A DNA stretch of 64,000 nt from Variovorax ginsengisoli (GCF_006438845.1 NZ_RCZJ01000001.1:186001-250000); one strand, 5' to 3'. Positions 1 to 11,017 are shown, numbered from the stretch's first letter. Numbers and translations: made by a program. The notes: generated by a model not told the origin, from the letters alone.

Positions 1-212
1 AGGCCGACGAACAGCACGTTGGGGCCAGGGGCTGCTTGCGCGATCGCGACCGAAGAACTGAACTGCGCCTCGCTGAGCCAGCCGTGCTGATCGACCAGGT
101 AGCGGTGCATGTCGGGCACGGTGGTGATGGCGCCGCTCACGGACAGCATCGACAGCATGAGGTACTGCGCGAACAGCGCCGCCCAGTCGTGCCAGTGCAT
201 CACGAGGGTCAT
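1..212 (-). CDS. chrA: Chromate transporter, second half (partial, cut by left edge)
   Basis: This is the N-terminal part of a CHR-family membrane protein; the rest lies outside the window. The visible 70 residues begin MTLVMHWHDW, go through a hydrophobic stretch (LMLSMLSVSGAI) and reach APGPNVLFVG, the proline-glycine motif typical of CHR domains. The ATG at 212 is the first start in this frame after the preceding gene. That gene ends only 28 nt upstream and is also a CHR half, so the two probably form a short-chain CHR pair working together as a chromate or anion exporter. Family assignment is secure; substrate is inferred. Confidence 0.8.
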   Translation of the reverse strand, partial: MTLVMHWHDWAALFAQYLMLSMLSVSGAITTVPDMHRYLVDQHGWLSEAQFSSSVAIAQAAPGPNVLFVG

Positions 213-240
213 GCCGTGCGCCTTGCCATGGTCGACGTGC

Positions 241-831
241 TCATCGGCCGATGCGCCGCCAGGTTTCGCCGCACGCGACGCCGCCCACGGCGATCAATAC
301 CCAGCCCAGTGGAATGCGCGCCAACGCGATGGCCGCGAAGACCACCATGACCAGCGTGAGGCAAAGCCCGAAACCCAGCGGGTGCCTGCGCAGCTGCGGG
401 ATCAGCTTGATGCCGGTGGCCGCGATCAGCCCGGCGGCCACCGCCCCCATGCCGCGCAAGGCACCGGCGACCTGCGGATTGGCGGCGAAATGGGCGTAGA
501 GGACGGCCAACCCCAGGATCACGAACAGCGGCACCGTCAACATGCCGGCCAGCGCCGCGGCGGCGCCGCGCAAACCGAAGTAGCGGTCGCCGATCATCAC
601 CGCCAGATTGACCACGTTGGGGCCGGGCAGCACCTGGGCCACGGCCCAGTCCTCGAGAAATTCGTCGGGCGTGAGCCAGCGCTTTTTCTCCACCACCTCG
701 CGCTGCACGATCGCCAGCACCCCACCGAAGCCCTGCAGCGCCAGCCAGGTGAAGGACACGAAGAGGTCGCGGGGCGATTGCGGCCGGGGCCGGTCGGCCG
801 TCGTTGCCGCGTCCGGGGAGGGCGGGTGCAT
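241..831 (-). CDS. chrA: Chromate transporter, first half (short-chain CHR protein)
   Basis: A 196-residue inner-membrane protein of the CHR family. The N-terminal region carries FGGVLAIVQRE followed by RWLTPDEF and LPGPNVVNL, the signature of CHR half-proteins, and then several hydrophobic helices. The start at 831 (MHPPSPDAAT) places a 30-residue proline-rich lead before the first helix; longer in-frame starts exist but add only non-conserved sequence. The partner half follows after 28 nt on the same strand, so the two are probably co-transcribed. Chromate efflux is the known role of the family; many chromosomal copies have not been tested for it. Confidence 0.85.
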   Translation of the reverse strand: MHPPSPDAATTADRPRPQSPRDLFVSFTWLALQGFGGVLAIVQREVVEKKRWLTPDEFLEDWAVAQVLPGPNVVNLAVMIGDRYFGLRGAAAALAGMLTVPLFVILGLAVLYAHFAANPQVAGALRGMGAVAAGLIAATGIKLIPQLRRHPLGFGLCLTLVMVVFAAIALARIPLGWVLIAVGGVACGETWRRIGR

Positions 832-929
832 GGGGCGATTATCGGCGTGGCCGCGCGGCGGCGCTGCCGTCGGCGGCACAAGCGATGCGCCGACAGGGTC
901 GCGGCAACACGCCTGCCACACTCGCCGCC

Positions 930-1832
930 ATGCAAAGTCGTGCGCTCCTCGATCTCTCCAAGCAGGCCTTCCTTTCCTGGAAGGCCGATTACGCCCCCAG
1001 CATGGGTGCGGCGCTGGCTTACTACACGGTGTTCTCCGTGGCGCCGTTGCTGCTGATCGTGATTTCGGTGGCCGGGCTCGTCTTCGGCGAGGAGGCGGCG
1101 CGTGGCGAAATCTTTGCCCAGCTGTCTGGCCTCATGGGCGCACAGGGCGCGCTGGCCGTGCAGGGCATGCTGGAGGCGGTCAACAAGCCGCGCGAAGGCA
1201 TCATCGCGACGGTGATCGGCATCGGATTGTTGGTGGTGGGCGCCACCACGGTCTTCGGCGAGCTGCAGGACGCGATGGACCGCATCTGGCGTGCCCCCGC
1301 TCGCGACACCGGCGGCGGCATGTTGAGCCTGCTGCGCGTGCGTTTGCTGTCGTTCAGCATGATCATGGGCATCGGCTTCTTGCTGATGGTGTCGCTGGTC
1401 GCGAGCGCGGCGATCGCCGCGCTCGGCAAATGGTGGGCACCGGTCTTCGGCGGGTGGGAGGTGCTGGCGCAGGGGGTGAACTTCGCTTTCAGCTTCGGCA
1501 TGGTCACGGTGATCTTCGCGATGATCTACAAGCTGATGCCGCGGGTGAAGGTCGAATGGCGCGACGTGTGGGTCGGTGCCGGCGTCACGGCTTTGCTCTT
1601 CACTGTCGGCAAGCACCTCATCGGCCTGTACATCGGGAAGAGCAGCGTGGCTTCGGGCTACGGCGCCGCGGGCTCGCTGGTGGTGGTGCTGGTATGGGTC
1701 TACTACTCGGCGCAGATCTTCCTGCTGGGGGCCGAGTTCACCTGGGTGTACGCCCACAAGTTCGGTTCGCTGCGTCATGCAGCAGGTCCGGCACCGGTCC
1801 CGGCCGTGCCGAGCCAGCCCGTCGATGCCTGA
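930..1832 (+). CDS. YihY/BrkB-family inner-membrane protein
   Basis: A 300-residue polytopic membrane protein of the YihY (formerly 'ribonuclease BN-like') family. It shows the usual N-terminal region (AFLSWKADYAPSMGAALAYY), about six hydrophobic segments, and the C-terminal GAAGSLVVVLVWVYYSAQIF signature. The role of the family is unsettled: the RNase BN name is historical and wrong for this fold, and transport or envelope functions have been proposed. No clear Shine-Dalgarno precedes ATG 930, but it is the start that matches family length. The chromate pair lies divergent upstream, and the broken DUF924 gene converges on it 9 nt downstream. Confidence 0.85.
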   Translation: MQSRALLDLSKQAFLSWKADYAPSMGAALAYYTVFSVAPLLLIVISVAGLVFGEEAARGEIFAQLSGLMGAQGALAVQGMLEAVNKPREGIIATVIGIGLLVVGATTVFGELQDAMDRIWRAPARDTGGGMLSLLRVRLLSFSMIMGIGFLLMVSLVASAAIAALGKWWAPVFGGWEVLAQGVNFAFSFGMVTVIFAMIYKLMPRVKVEWRDVWVGAGVTALLFTVGKHLIGLYIGKSSVASGYGAAGSLVVVLVWVYYSAQIFLLGAEFTWVYAHKFGSLRHAAGPAPVPAVPSQPVDA

Positions 1833-1841
1833 AAGTTCCCG

Positions 1842-2390
1842 CTAGCCCGCGAATCCGCCTTCGTCCAGAAAGCGCCGTTCTTCGGGCGTCGTGTCACGCC
1901 CGAGGGCTTGGTTGCGATGCGGAAAGCGGCCGAAGCGGGCGACGATGTCGCGATGCAGAGCCGCGAATCGCGCCGTGTCGCCGGCGAGCGACGCGCAGAG
2001 GGCCACGCAACGCTCCTGGTCCGCGAGCGTTTCGGAGTGCATGTACGGCACTTAGAAGAACGGGCGCAACTCAGCGTCGACTTGCTGGTCGAAGCCTTTC
2101 GCGATGGCGGCGCCCGCCACGGCCAAGGCTTTGCCGTCGGTGGCGAACATGTGGCCGCTGCCGCGCCAGGCGTTGCGCGGGAACTGATCGAGCAGCACCA
2201 GCAGGGCCAGTGCGCCTTCGGCATCCGCGGTCCATGCGTCGAGCGCGCCGGTCGCGCCCGCGTGGTGTGCCGTCTCGAAGCGGGCCTTGAACTCGGCATC
2301 GAAAGCCGCGTCTTTCTTGAACCATCGGGCGGGGCCGGCCTCGCGCCAGAAGCGGATGACGTCGTGAGAAGGGGGCAGAGTGGAAGACAT
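1842..2390 (-). pseudogene. DUF924-family protein gene interrupted by an in-frame TAA
   Basis: Reading from ATG 2390 gives a typical DUF924 N-terminus (VIRFWREAG, RFETAHHAG, LLDQFPRNAWRG, ATDGKAL) that stops at TAA (2054-2052) immediately after ELRPFF. The same frame continues without a gap as VPYMHSETLADQERCVAL to a second stop at 1842. Family members have an aromatic residue between RPFF and the PYMHSE block, so one base change (TAC or TAT to TAA) explains the break; without it the protein would be 182 residues, the usual size. It is a recent nonsense lesion, a readthrough case or a sequencing error. The function of DUF924 is unknown. Confidence 0.8.
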
Positions 2391-2500
2391 CGCGCAGATG
2401 ATGCCAGCGAGCGGGTGCACGAGATCGCAATGCCCTGCGCAGCGGTCGATCTCCCACCGTCGAGTGGCGACGACTGCCGCGCTGGGTGTCCAATGCGGGA

Positions 2501-3724
2501 ATGACCTCGACCGCCCGTTCCCCGTCGCCATCCAAGGCCCGCCGCAAGGGCTCCGCTTCGTCGCCTCGCATCGACATCACGACCGCGCGCCGCGCGCTGG
2601 TGTTGCAGGGCGGCGGCGCGCTGGGCGCGTACCAGGCCGGTGTCTACGCGGGCATGGCCGAGCATCACAAGGCGCTCGACTGGGTGGCAGGCGTGTCGAT
2701 CGGCGCGATCAATGCAGCGCTGATTGCAGGCAACCCGCCCGAGCGGCGCGTCGAGCGGCTGCACGACTTCTGGCAGCGCGTGTCCTCGGGTCCGGCGCAG
2801 CGCCTGCCGACCTGGGCCGGCGACCGCGCGTGGCTCAACCAGTGGAGCGCGAACGCGGCGGCGCTGTTCGGCATCCCCGGCTTCTTCGAGCCTCGGCGCA
2901 CGCCTGCGCTGCTGATGGGCGGCGCTGCGCCGGTGCTGAGCTACTACGACACGGCGCCGCTGAAGTCGACGCTCGAGCAGCTGGTGGACTTCGATCGAAT
3001 CAACGAATGCGGGACGCGCTTCAGCGTGGGCGCGGTCAACGTGCGCAGCGGCAACTCGATCTACTTCGACAACACGGTGCAACGCATCGGGCCGGAGCAC
3101 ATCATGGCCAGCGGCGCATTGCCGCCGGGCTTTGCGCCGGTGCACATCGAGGGTGAAGACTATTGGGACGGCGGCATCGTGTCGAATACGCCGCTGCAGT
3201 ACGTGCTCGACACGCATCCGCGCACCCAGCCGCTGATGGTGCTGCAGGTCGACCTCTTCAGCGCCCACGGCGCGATGCCACGCACGCTGGCCGACGCGTT
3301 GGAACGTCAGAAGGACATCACTTACTCGAGCCGCACCCGCATGAACACCGATGCGCTGGCGGCCAACATGAACCTGCAGCAGGCCATCGCCGACCTGATG
3401 GAGAAGCTGCCCGAGCGCCTGCGCAAGGACCCGGCCGTCGCGGCGGTGTGTGCGCAACTCACGCACCAGCCGATCGAGATCGTGCACCTCATCTACCGCG
3501 ACAAGCACTACGAGCGCGAATCGAAGGACTACGAGTTTTCACGCGCCTCGGTCGACGACCACTGGGAGGCCGGCGTGCGCGACATCCGCAACACGCTTGA
3601 CCACCCGGAGTTGCTGAAAGAGGCCTCGCGGTTCAACGGCGTGACCACCTTCGACCTGACCGAGCCGAACGCGCGCCGTGTACGGCGGCCACTGCAATTG
3701 CCCACCGCAGGCGAGCCGCGGTGA
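2501..3724 (+). CDS. Patatin-like phospholipase with DUF3734 C-terminus
   Basis: A 407-residue serine lipase/acyl hydrolase. It has the oxyanion-hole loop GGGALG (about residues 37-42), the nucleophile elbow GVSIG (Ser66) and the DGG motif supplying the catalytic aspartate (EDYWDGGIVSNTP). The last third matches the DUF3734 extension, with RSRDY-like and WEAG blocks. ATG 2501 is chosen; a GTG 15 nt upstream is possible, and neither has a strong Shine-Dalgarno. The next gene, 97 nt downstream, is 3-hydroxybutyrate dehydrogenase, a pairing I recall from other proteobacteria that suggests a role in polyhydroxybutyrate or lipid turnover. That role is inference. Confidence 0.88.
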   Translation: MTSTARSPSPSKARRKGSASSPRIDITTARRALVLQGGGALGAYQAGVYAGMAEHHKALDWVAGVSIGAINAALIAGNPPERRVERLHDFWQRVSSGPAQRLPTWAGDRAWLNQWSANAAALFGIPGFFEPRRTPALLMGGAAPVLSYYDTAPLKSTLEQLVDFDRINECGTRFSVGAVNVRSGNSIYFDNTVQRIGPEHIMASGALPPGFAPVHIEGEDYWDGGIVSNTPLQYVLDTHPRTQPLMVLQVDLFSAHGAMPRTLADALERQKDITYSSRTRMNTDALAANMNLQQAIADLMEKLPERLRKDPAVAAVCAQLTHQPIEIVHLIYRDKHYERESKDYEFSRASVDDHWEAGVRDIRNTLDHPELLKEASRFNGVTTFDLTEPNARRVRRPLQLPTAGEPR

Positions 3725-3820
3725 ACGGCGCGCACGGCGGTCAGCCTGACCAAAGGCACCGCTTTTAGGCTCATCGTCGCAACCACTTTTTCTGTTCCAC
3801 GCTTCATCCAAGGACACACC

Positions 3821-4603
3821 ATGCAACTTCAAGACAAGGTCGCTTTCATCACCGGCTCGGCCAGCGGCATCGGCAAGGAGATCGCCATCCTCTTCGCCAA
3901 GGAAGGCGCCAAGGTCGTCATCGCCGACCTGAACAAGACGGCGGCCGATGCGACCGCGGCAGAACTGAAGGCCGGCGGCGCACAAGCCATCGGCGTGGGC
4001 GTGGACGTGACCAGCGAGGAGCAGGTCGATGCCGCGGTGGAGCAGGGCGTGAAGGCCTTCGGCGGCATCGACATCCTGGTGAGCAATGCCGGCATCCAGA
4101 TCGTTCATCCGGTGGAGGAGTTCAGCTTCGCCGACTGGAAGAAGATGCTGGCGATCCACCTCGACGGCGCCTTCCTGACGACCAAGGCCTGCCTCAAGCA
4201 CATGTACGCGCAGGGCCGCGGCGGCAGCGTGATCTACATGGGCTCGGTGCACTCGAAAGAGGCCTCGCTGCTCAAGGCACCTTACGTCACGGCCAAGCAC
4301 GGCCTCATCGGCCTGTCGAAAACGGTGGCGAAAGAAGGCGGCAAGCACGGCGTGCGCGCCAATGTGATCTGCCCAGGCTTCGTGCGCACGCCGCTGGTCG
4401 ACAAGCAGATTCCGGAACAGGCCGTGACGCTGGGCATCACGGAAGAGCAGGTGATCAAGAACGTGATGCTCAAGGACACTGTCGACGGCGAATTCACCAC
4501 GGTCGAGGACGTGGCACGCGTGGCCCTGCTGTTCGCCGCCTTCCCGACCAACGCGCTGACCGGCCAGTCGCTGGTGGTGAGCCACGGCTGGTCGATGCAG
4601 TAA
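3821..4603 (+). CDS. bdhA: D-3-hydroxybutyrate dehydrogenase (SDR family)
   Basis: A 260-residue short-chain dehydrogenase that interconverts 3-hydroxybutyrate and acetoacetate with NAD in the cytoplasm, the last step of PHB mobilisation. It shows the Rossmann loop TGSASGIG near the N-terminus, SNAG, the catalytic serine region ([10 protein letters not shown]), the YVTAK active-site pair, and the C-terminal block [18 protein letters not shown], which is specific to bacterial 3-hydroxybutyrate dehydrogenases. Length matches the family. AAGGA lies 9 nt before ATG 3821. It follows the patatin-like gene on the same strand. Confidence 0.92.
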   Translation: MQLQDKVAFITGSASGIGKEIAILFAKEGAKVVIADLNKTAADATAAELKAGGAQAIGVGVDVTSEEQVDAAVEQGVKAFGGIDILVSNAGIQIVHPVEEFSFADWKKMLAIHLDGAFLTTKACLKHMYAQGRGGSVIYMGSVHSKEASLLKAPYVTAKHGLIGLSKTVAKEGGKHGVRANVICPGFVRTPLVDKQIPEQAVTLGITEEQVIKNVMLKDTVDGEFTTVEDVARVALLFAAFPTNALTGQSLVVSHGWSMQ

Positions 4604-4651
4604 ACCTTTCCGGCGGCGCGTAACGCGGGATCGCGCCGAGGTGCGCCTCGC

Positions 4652-5668
4652 TCAGCCGTTGCGAAAGAGAAAGCTGTAGGCGTTCAGCGCCGGTACGCCG
4701 CCCAAGTGGGCGTAGAGCACCTTGGAGCCGGCCGGGAACTCGCCGAGCCGCACCTTCTCGATCATTCCGTGCATCGACTTGCCTTCGTACACCGGGTCGG
4801 TCAGCATGCCTTCCATGCGGGCGCACAGGCGGATCGCCTCGAGCGTGCCTTCGTTCGGCAGACCGTATTCCGGACCGCCGAAGCGCGTGTCGAGCACCAC
4901 GTCCTTCTCGGTGATGTCGCGCCCGAGTTCCACCAGCTGGGCGGTGTTCTTGGCGATGCGCAGCACTTGGTCGAAGGTCTGCTGCGGCTTGGCCGAGGCG
5001 TCGATACCGATCACGCGGTCGGCACGGCCATCTTCGGCGAAGCCGACCACCATGCCGGCGTGTGTGCTGCCAGTCACGGCGCAGACGACGACGTAGTCGA
5101 ACTTGATGCCCATCTCGGCTTCCTGCTGGCGCACTTCTTCGGCAAAGGCCACGAAGCCCAGGCCGCCTTTCGGGTGCTCCGAGCAGCCCGCAGGAATCGG
5201 GAAGGGCTTGCCGCCGGCCTGACGCACGCTCTCCATCGCGTCTTCCCAGCTCTTGCGGATGCCGATGTCGAAGCCTGCAGCGTCGAGCCGCACGTCGGCG
5301 CCCATGATGCGGGACATCTCGATGTTGCCGACTCGGTCGTACACCGCGTCGGAATAGTTGACCCAGTTCTCCTGCACCAGCACGCACTTCATGCCGAGGT
5401 GCGCTGCCACCGCCGCGACCTGGCGCGTCTGGTTCGACTGGATGCCGCCGATCGACACCAGCGTGTCGTAGCCGCCTTCGATCGCCTCGGGGATGAGGTA
5501 TTCGAGCTTGCGCGTCTTGTTGCCGCCGAAGGCCAGGCCGCTGTTGCAGTCCTCGCGCTTGGCATAAAGCTCGACTTTGCCGCCGAGGTGGGCGCTGAGC
5601 CGCTTGAGCGGCTGAATCGGCGTCGGCCCGAAGGTGAGCGGGTAGCGCGGGAATTTCTGAAGATTCAT
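4652..5668 (-). CDS. acdS: 1-aminocyclopropane-1-carboxylate (ACC) deaminase
   Basis: A PLP enzyme that splits ACC, the plant ethylene precursor, into 2-oxobutyrate and ammonia in the cytoplasm. The 338-residue length is exact for the family. The diagnostic residues all fall at the expected numbers: PLP lysine K51 (FGGNKTRK), S78 ([10 protein letters not shown]), Y294 and E295 (DPVYEGKS), and L322 (AHLGG). The pair E295/L322 separates true ACC deaminases from D-cysteine desulfhydrases. It is transcribed divergently from an Lrp-type regulator, the standard acdS-acdR arrangement. This trait suggests a plant-associated lifestyle. Confidence 0.96.
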   Translation of the reverse strand: MNLQKFPRYPLTFGPTPIQPLKRLSAHLGGKVELYAKREDCNSGLAFGGNKTRKLEYLIPEAIEGGYDTLVSIGGIQSNQTRQVAAVAAHLGMKCVLVQENWVNYSDAVYDRVGNIEMSRIMGADVRLDAAGFDIGIRKSWEDAMESVRQAGGKPFPIPAGCSEHPKGGLGFVAFAEEVRQQEAEMGIKFDYVVVCAVTGSTHAGMVVGFAEDGRADRVIGIDASAKPQQTFDQVLRIAKNTAQLVELGRDITEKDVVLDTRFGGPEYGLPNEGTLEAIRLCARMEGMLTDPVYEGKSMHGMIEKVRLGEFPAGSKVLYAHLGGVPALNAYSFLFRNG

Positions 5669-5819
5669 GGTCAGGTCCTGGGGTGTTGTGTCCGACTGCA
5701 AACGTCTGACTCGATCTTAGGAATGAAGGCACGCCACAGGGTTGCAAAATAGGCGCTACACACCGAACCCAACGTCACTGGGAAGCTGGCTTTCGTTTTT
5801 TTATTGCGGAGATCAGACC
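5669..5819. promoter_or_regulatory. acdS-acdR divergent control region
   Basis: These 151 nt separate the two divergent start codons and must hold both promoters and the AcdR/Lrp sites. A TTGCAA palindrome lies near 5743, roughly in the middle, and a T-rich stretch (CGTTTTTTTATTG) lies just before acdR. I could not pick out convincing -35/-10 pairs or a specific AcdR box, so only the regional role is claimed, from gene order. Confidence 0.45.
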
Positions 5820-6332
5820 ATGGCCACAACAAAACGCCGAAATGTCAGCGGAGCCTCTGCTGAGCCGTTGATGGATGCACTGGACCGCACGGACCGCGCC
5901 ATCCTGCGTGTGCTGCAGCGGGACGCCTCGATCTCCAACGTCGCCCTGGCAGCCAAGGTCAATCTCAGCGCGCCGGCCTGCCTGCGTCGGGTCGAGCGAC
6001 TCAAGGCGATGGGACTGATCCGCGGCATCGTCGCGCTGCTGGAGCCCCGCGCGCTCGAAGCCGGCATGCTGGTGATGATCGGTGTGGTGCTCGACCGCTC
6101 CACGCCCGACTCCTTCGCCGATTTCGAGAAGGCCGTGCAGAAAGTGTCGGGCTGCCTCGAATGCCATGTGGTCACGGGAGAATTCGACTACTTCATGATG
6201 CTGCGCACGCGCGACCACGAGAGCTTCAACCGGCTGCATGCCGAGCAACTGCTTTACCTGCCGGGCGTGCGGCAGATCCGCAGTTTCATGGTGCTCAAGG
6301 AAGTGCTGTCCACCACCCAGCTTTCGGTTTAG
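5820..6332 (+). CDS. acdR: Lrp/AsnC-family regulator of acdS
   Basis: A 170-residue Lrp-type regulator. An N-terminal winged helix-turn-helix (DRTDRAILRVLQRDASISNVAL, then LSAPACLRRVERL) is followed by the RAM/AsnC ligand-binding domain (GCLECHVVTGEFDYFMMLRTRD, LPGVRQIRSF). ATG 5820 follows a GGAG at 5809-5812. The tail of about 20 residues before the HTH is longer than in Lrp, as in known AcdR proteins. In other bacteria AcdR activates acdS in response to ACC; the divergent position here supports the same role. Confidence 0.85.
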   Translation: MATTKRRNVSGASAEPLMDALDRTDRAILRVLQRDASISNVALAAKVNLSAPACLRRVERLKAMGLIRGIVALLEPRALEAGMLVMIGVVLDRSTPDSFADFEKAVQKVSGCLECHVVTGEFDYFMMLRTRDHESFNRLHAEQLLYLPGVRQIRSFMVLKEVLSTTQLSV

Positions 6333-6479
6333 GCCCACGACGCCCCGCAAGCGTCCCTGAGGCCGGTCGGGGCACTGCGGTGCGCAGGCGACACGAAGGG
6401 GCGCAACACCTACAATCGCGGGTTGCCTTTCGGGGGCGCTTGCCCAGCGCGCCACCTCGCCGGCTCCATACCTTCCCCG

Positions 6480-8882
<2,403 letters not shown>

Positions 8883-8885
8883 GCG

Positions 8886-9572
8886 TCAGAGGGCCGTGAG
8901 GCCCGATGGCAAGAAGCGCAAGACCCAGGCCGCCACGGCCGTGATGTGCGCCAGCACTGTCGCCCAATACACCGTCATGAAGCCTGCCTTGCGCACCTTG
9001 TGACGGAAAACGCGTTGCGCGCACCACGCACCCGGCCAGCCGCCGATGAGTGCGAGCAGGTGCAGGGTGCTTTCTTTCGTCCGCCAGCGCCCGGTTTCAG
9101 CCGCGTTCTTGTCGAAACCGTAGACAAAGAAGGCGAGCAGGCTCACCAACAACGACCCGCCCACGGCGATCACTGGAATGCGCAATGTCCAGACGCCGTA
9201 GCCCACCAGCGCGACGTAGCCGAGTGCGAGCACGATAAAAAGCAAGGCGGACGATGGCGCGGGTGCGGCCTCGCGTCTCCGGTGTCGTTCCGGCGCAGCG
9301 GGGAGGCGGTGGCGGGCCGAGGCCGGTATCGGGGGTGGCGGACCGGCCGGCCGGCGATGTGTCGCTCCGATCGCCTCGACCGCCATCGCGCGCGGCCCCT
9401 TGCCGCCGACGTGGATCTCGTCGAACCGCAGTGCCATGCCCACCTGCGGCGCCACGCCGCGGTCGACAAAATCGCGCAGGTGCACGAAGACATCGGCGGA
9501 GATGTCGGGCGAGCGGATGAAGCCGAAGCCTCGCGCGCTTTCCCATCGAACGAGCTGGCCTTGGCGCTTCAT
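8886..9572 (-). CDS. Cold-shock domain / DUF1294 fusion membrane protein
   Basis: A 228-residue two-part protein. Residues 1-65 form a cold-shock nucleic-acid-binding fold with RGFGFIRSPD and DVFVHLRDF, the RNP1/RNP2-like motifs. After a proline-rich linker, the C-terminal half is a DUF1294 membrane module (YGFDKNAAETGRWRTKE, HLLALIGGWPGAWCAQRVFRHK) with three hydrophobic helices. This fusion is common in proteobacteria; its function is not known, although an RNA-binding head on a membrane anchor suggests a stress role. ATG 9572 starts directly before the cold-shock strand. It converges on ygiQ with 3 nt between stop codons. Confidence 0.85.
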   Translation of the reverse strand: MKRQGQLVRWESARGFGFIRSPDISADVFVHLRDFVDRGVAPQVGMALRFDEIHVGGKGPRAMAVEAIGATHRRPAGPPPPIPASARHRLPAAPERHRRREAAPAPSSALLFIVLALGYVALVGYGVWTLRIPVIAVGGSLLVSLLAFFVYGFDKNAAETGRWRTKESTLHLLALIGGWPGAWCAQRVFRHKVRKAGFMTVYWATVLAHITAVAAWVLRFLPSGLTAL

Positions 9573-9622
9573 CGGAGAGAGCGGGAGTAAAGAAGCGGGC
9601 ATTCTCTCCGACCGCTGAAATG

Positions 9623-9652
9623 CGAAGAGCCCGCCGGATGGCGGGCTCTTCG
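9623..9652 (-). terminator. Intrinsic terminator after the 83-residue gene
   Basis: A perfect 13-bp inverted repeat, CGAAGAGCCCGCC and its complement, closes on a GGAT loop. On the minus strand it is followed by a weak T tract (CATTTC). It lies 25 nt past the stop of the 9678-9929 gene and before the cold-shock fusion gene, so it probably ends that short transcript. Confidence 0.75.
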
Positions 9653-9677
9653 CGGGCGACGGCAGGAGGGCCGAAAC

Positions 9678-9929
9678 TCAGCTCGGCAGGCCTGTCACCT
9701 GCATCGACAGATCGAACAGCTTGGCCTTGCCCGCGTAGTAGCGGTCGATGCGCCATTCCTTGAGGATGTCGATGGCGATGTCGAAGGTTTCCAGGTCGAG
9801 CTTGTAGAGGTCGGCGACGTTGAACTGCGTCTCCGATTCGAGCGCGAGCACGAGTTGAGCGAGCGTGCGTGCCGACTCGCTCGATGGATTCGCGACGATG
9901 AACTTGCGGGCGGATTTGATGGCGTTCAC
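9678..9929 (-). CDS. Uncharacterised 83-residue protein behind a Pho box
   Basis: I do not recognise this protein. It starts with GTG at 9929, preceded by GAAGGA six nt upstream. It is soluble-looking and helical, with no signal peptide or cysteine: SARKFIVANPSSESARTLAQLV, then ESETQFNVADLYKLDLETF and ILKEWRIDRYYAGKAKLFD. The acidic/aromatic pattern suggests a small helical adaptor, but nothing specific can be claimed. It is monocistronic, with its own terminator, and a near-perfect Pho box sits 112 nt upstream on the same strand. It is therefore a strong candidate for a phosphate-starvation gene. Confidence 0.8.
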   Translation of the reverse strand: MNAIKSARKFIVANPSSESARTLAQLVLALESETQFNVADLYKLDLETFDIAIDILKEWRIDRYYAGKAKLFDLSMQVTGLPS

Positions 9930-10041
9930 GGGTGATCCTTCAAAGGTGTGGGGGTGCGGGCCCAGTGCGAGTTCACCGGGTAATTCCCGATGGATGTGGC
10001 GCTTGCGAAGGCCCGCCGATCGAAGGATTGTCGCAACTTGC

Positions 10042-10061
10042 GTATGACAAATTTATGACAG
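10042..10061 (-). promoter_or_regulatory. PhoB box upstream of the 83-residue gene
   Basis: Read on the minus strand this is CTGTCATAAATTTGTCATAC, which matches the classical Pho box (two TGTCAT units spaced 11 nt with an AT-rich spacer) at all but one position. Nine nt further downstream on the same strand is GACAAT (10032-10027), a usable -10 in the position expected when PhoB replaces -35 contacts. It lies between the CoA-transferase stop and the start of the 83-residue gene and points at the latter. Confidence 0.85.
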
Positions 10062-10076
10062 TCCATCTGCGCAGGG

Positions 10077-10985
10077 TCATTCCGGTCGGGCAGGATCGCG
10101 CAACACGTGCAGCGGCAAGTCGTGCTGCTTTGCCAACGCCTCCAGTGCCTCGCAGTCGAGGCCCGCGACGAAGCCGGCGATCGCCGTGTGCGTGGACGAT
10201 CTGAACATCGCATTGCCTGCTTCGGCCCCCAATCCCGCCGCCGCGCACAGCCGCTGCGCGAAGTGCGGTTCGAGCGCCGCCAGCGCAACGCGCCCGTCCA
10301 GGCAGGGGTACACCCGGTAGCCCGCATGCGCACCGCCCACCGATCCACTGGGCTGCGTGAGCCCCCACTGGCGCGGCAGTGCGAGGTAGTGCGCGGCGGT
10401 GGACAGCGCCACCTCGATGCGCGTGCCGCGGCCATGCATGCCGCGGTAGAGCAGCGCCTGCAGCACGGCCTCGCTCGCCATCAACGACCCTGCCATGTCG
10501 GCGTAGAGCGTGGGCGGCAGTTCGCAACCCGTGACCAGCCCGCTCTCCGCCAGGTAGGTCAGGTCGTGGCCGGGCTCCTCGGCACGGGCACCCGGCGCAC
10601 CGACGATGGCGACCATCGACAGGCGCGGATGCCGGGCGTGCAATGCGTCCCAGCCGAGCCCGAGCTTGTCGAGCGCCGATGGGCGGAACGAGGTGATCAG
10701 CACATCGGCCCTTGCGATTTCGTCGTCGAGTTGCGCACGGCCGTCAGGCGTCTTGAGGTCACCCTGCAAGCATGCGATGCCTTCGTGCATCTCGGCATAG
10801 GCTGCGGGCGCGTAGACGCTCATCGGATCGGCCGACGACCCGGGTGCGGCGGGCGGCTCGAACTTCACGCAGTCGGCGCCCATCGCCCGGCAGCGCATCA
10901 GCGCGGCGGGGCCGGGAAGGTTGAGCGCGAGGCTCAGCACGCGAACCTCGGCAAGCGGTGCAGGGGGAGTGGGGAGGGTGGTCAT
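10077..10985 (-). CDS. CaiB/BaiF-family CoA transferase (short form)
   Basis: A 302-residue family III CoA transferase, which would move CoA between carboxylic acids. Seen: LPGPAALMRCRAMGADCVKFE near the N-terminus, VLITSFRPSALDKLGL, GHDLTYLAESG, then ADMAGSLMASEAVLQAL with the aspartate expected to carry the acyl anhydride, and the RGTRIEVAL strand. Typical members are 360-400 residues; this one ends after the DPARPE tail and may lack part of the C-terminal arm, though shorter racemase-like members exist. ATG 10985 is used. Its substrate cannot be told. It lies 32 nt downstream of phoX on the same strand. Confidence 0.82.
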   Translation of the reverse strand: MTTLPTPPAPLAEVRVLSLALNLPGPAALMRCRAMGADCVKFEPPAAPGSSADPMSVYAPAAYAEMHEGIACLQGDLKTPDGRAQLDDEIARADVLITSFRPSALDKLGLGWDALHARHPRLSMVAIVGAPGARAEEPGHDLTYLAESGLVTGCELPPTLYADMAGSLMASEAVLQALLYRGMHGRGTRIEVALSTAAHYLALPRQWGLTQPSGSVGGAHAGYRVYPCLDGRVALAALEPHFAQRLCAAAGLGAEAGNAMFRSSTHTAIAGFVAGLDCEALEALAKQHDLPLHVLRDPARPE

Positions 10986-11017
10986 GGACAGGGTGTGCGT
11001 GTTTTCTTGCCGCAGGC

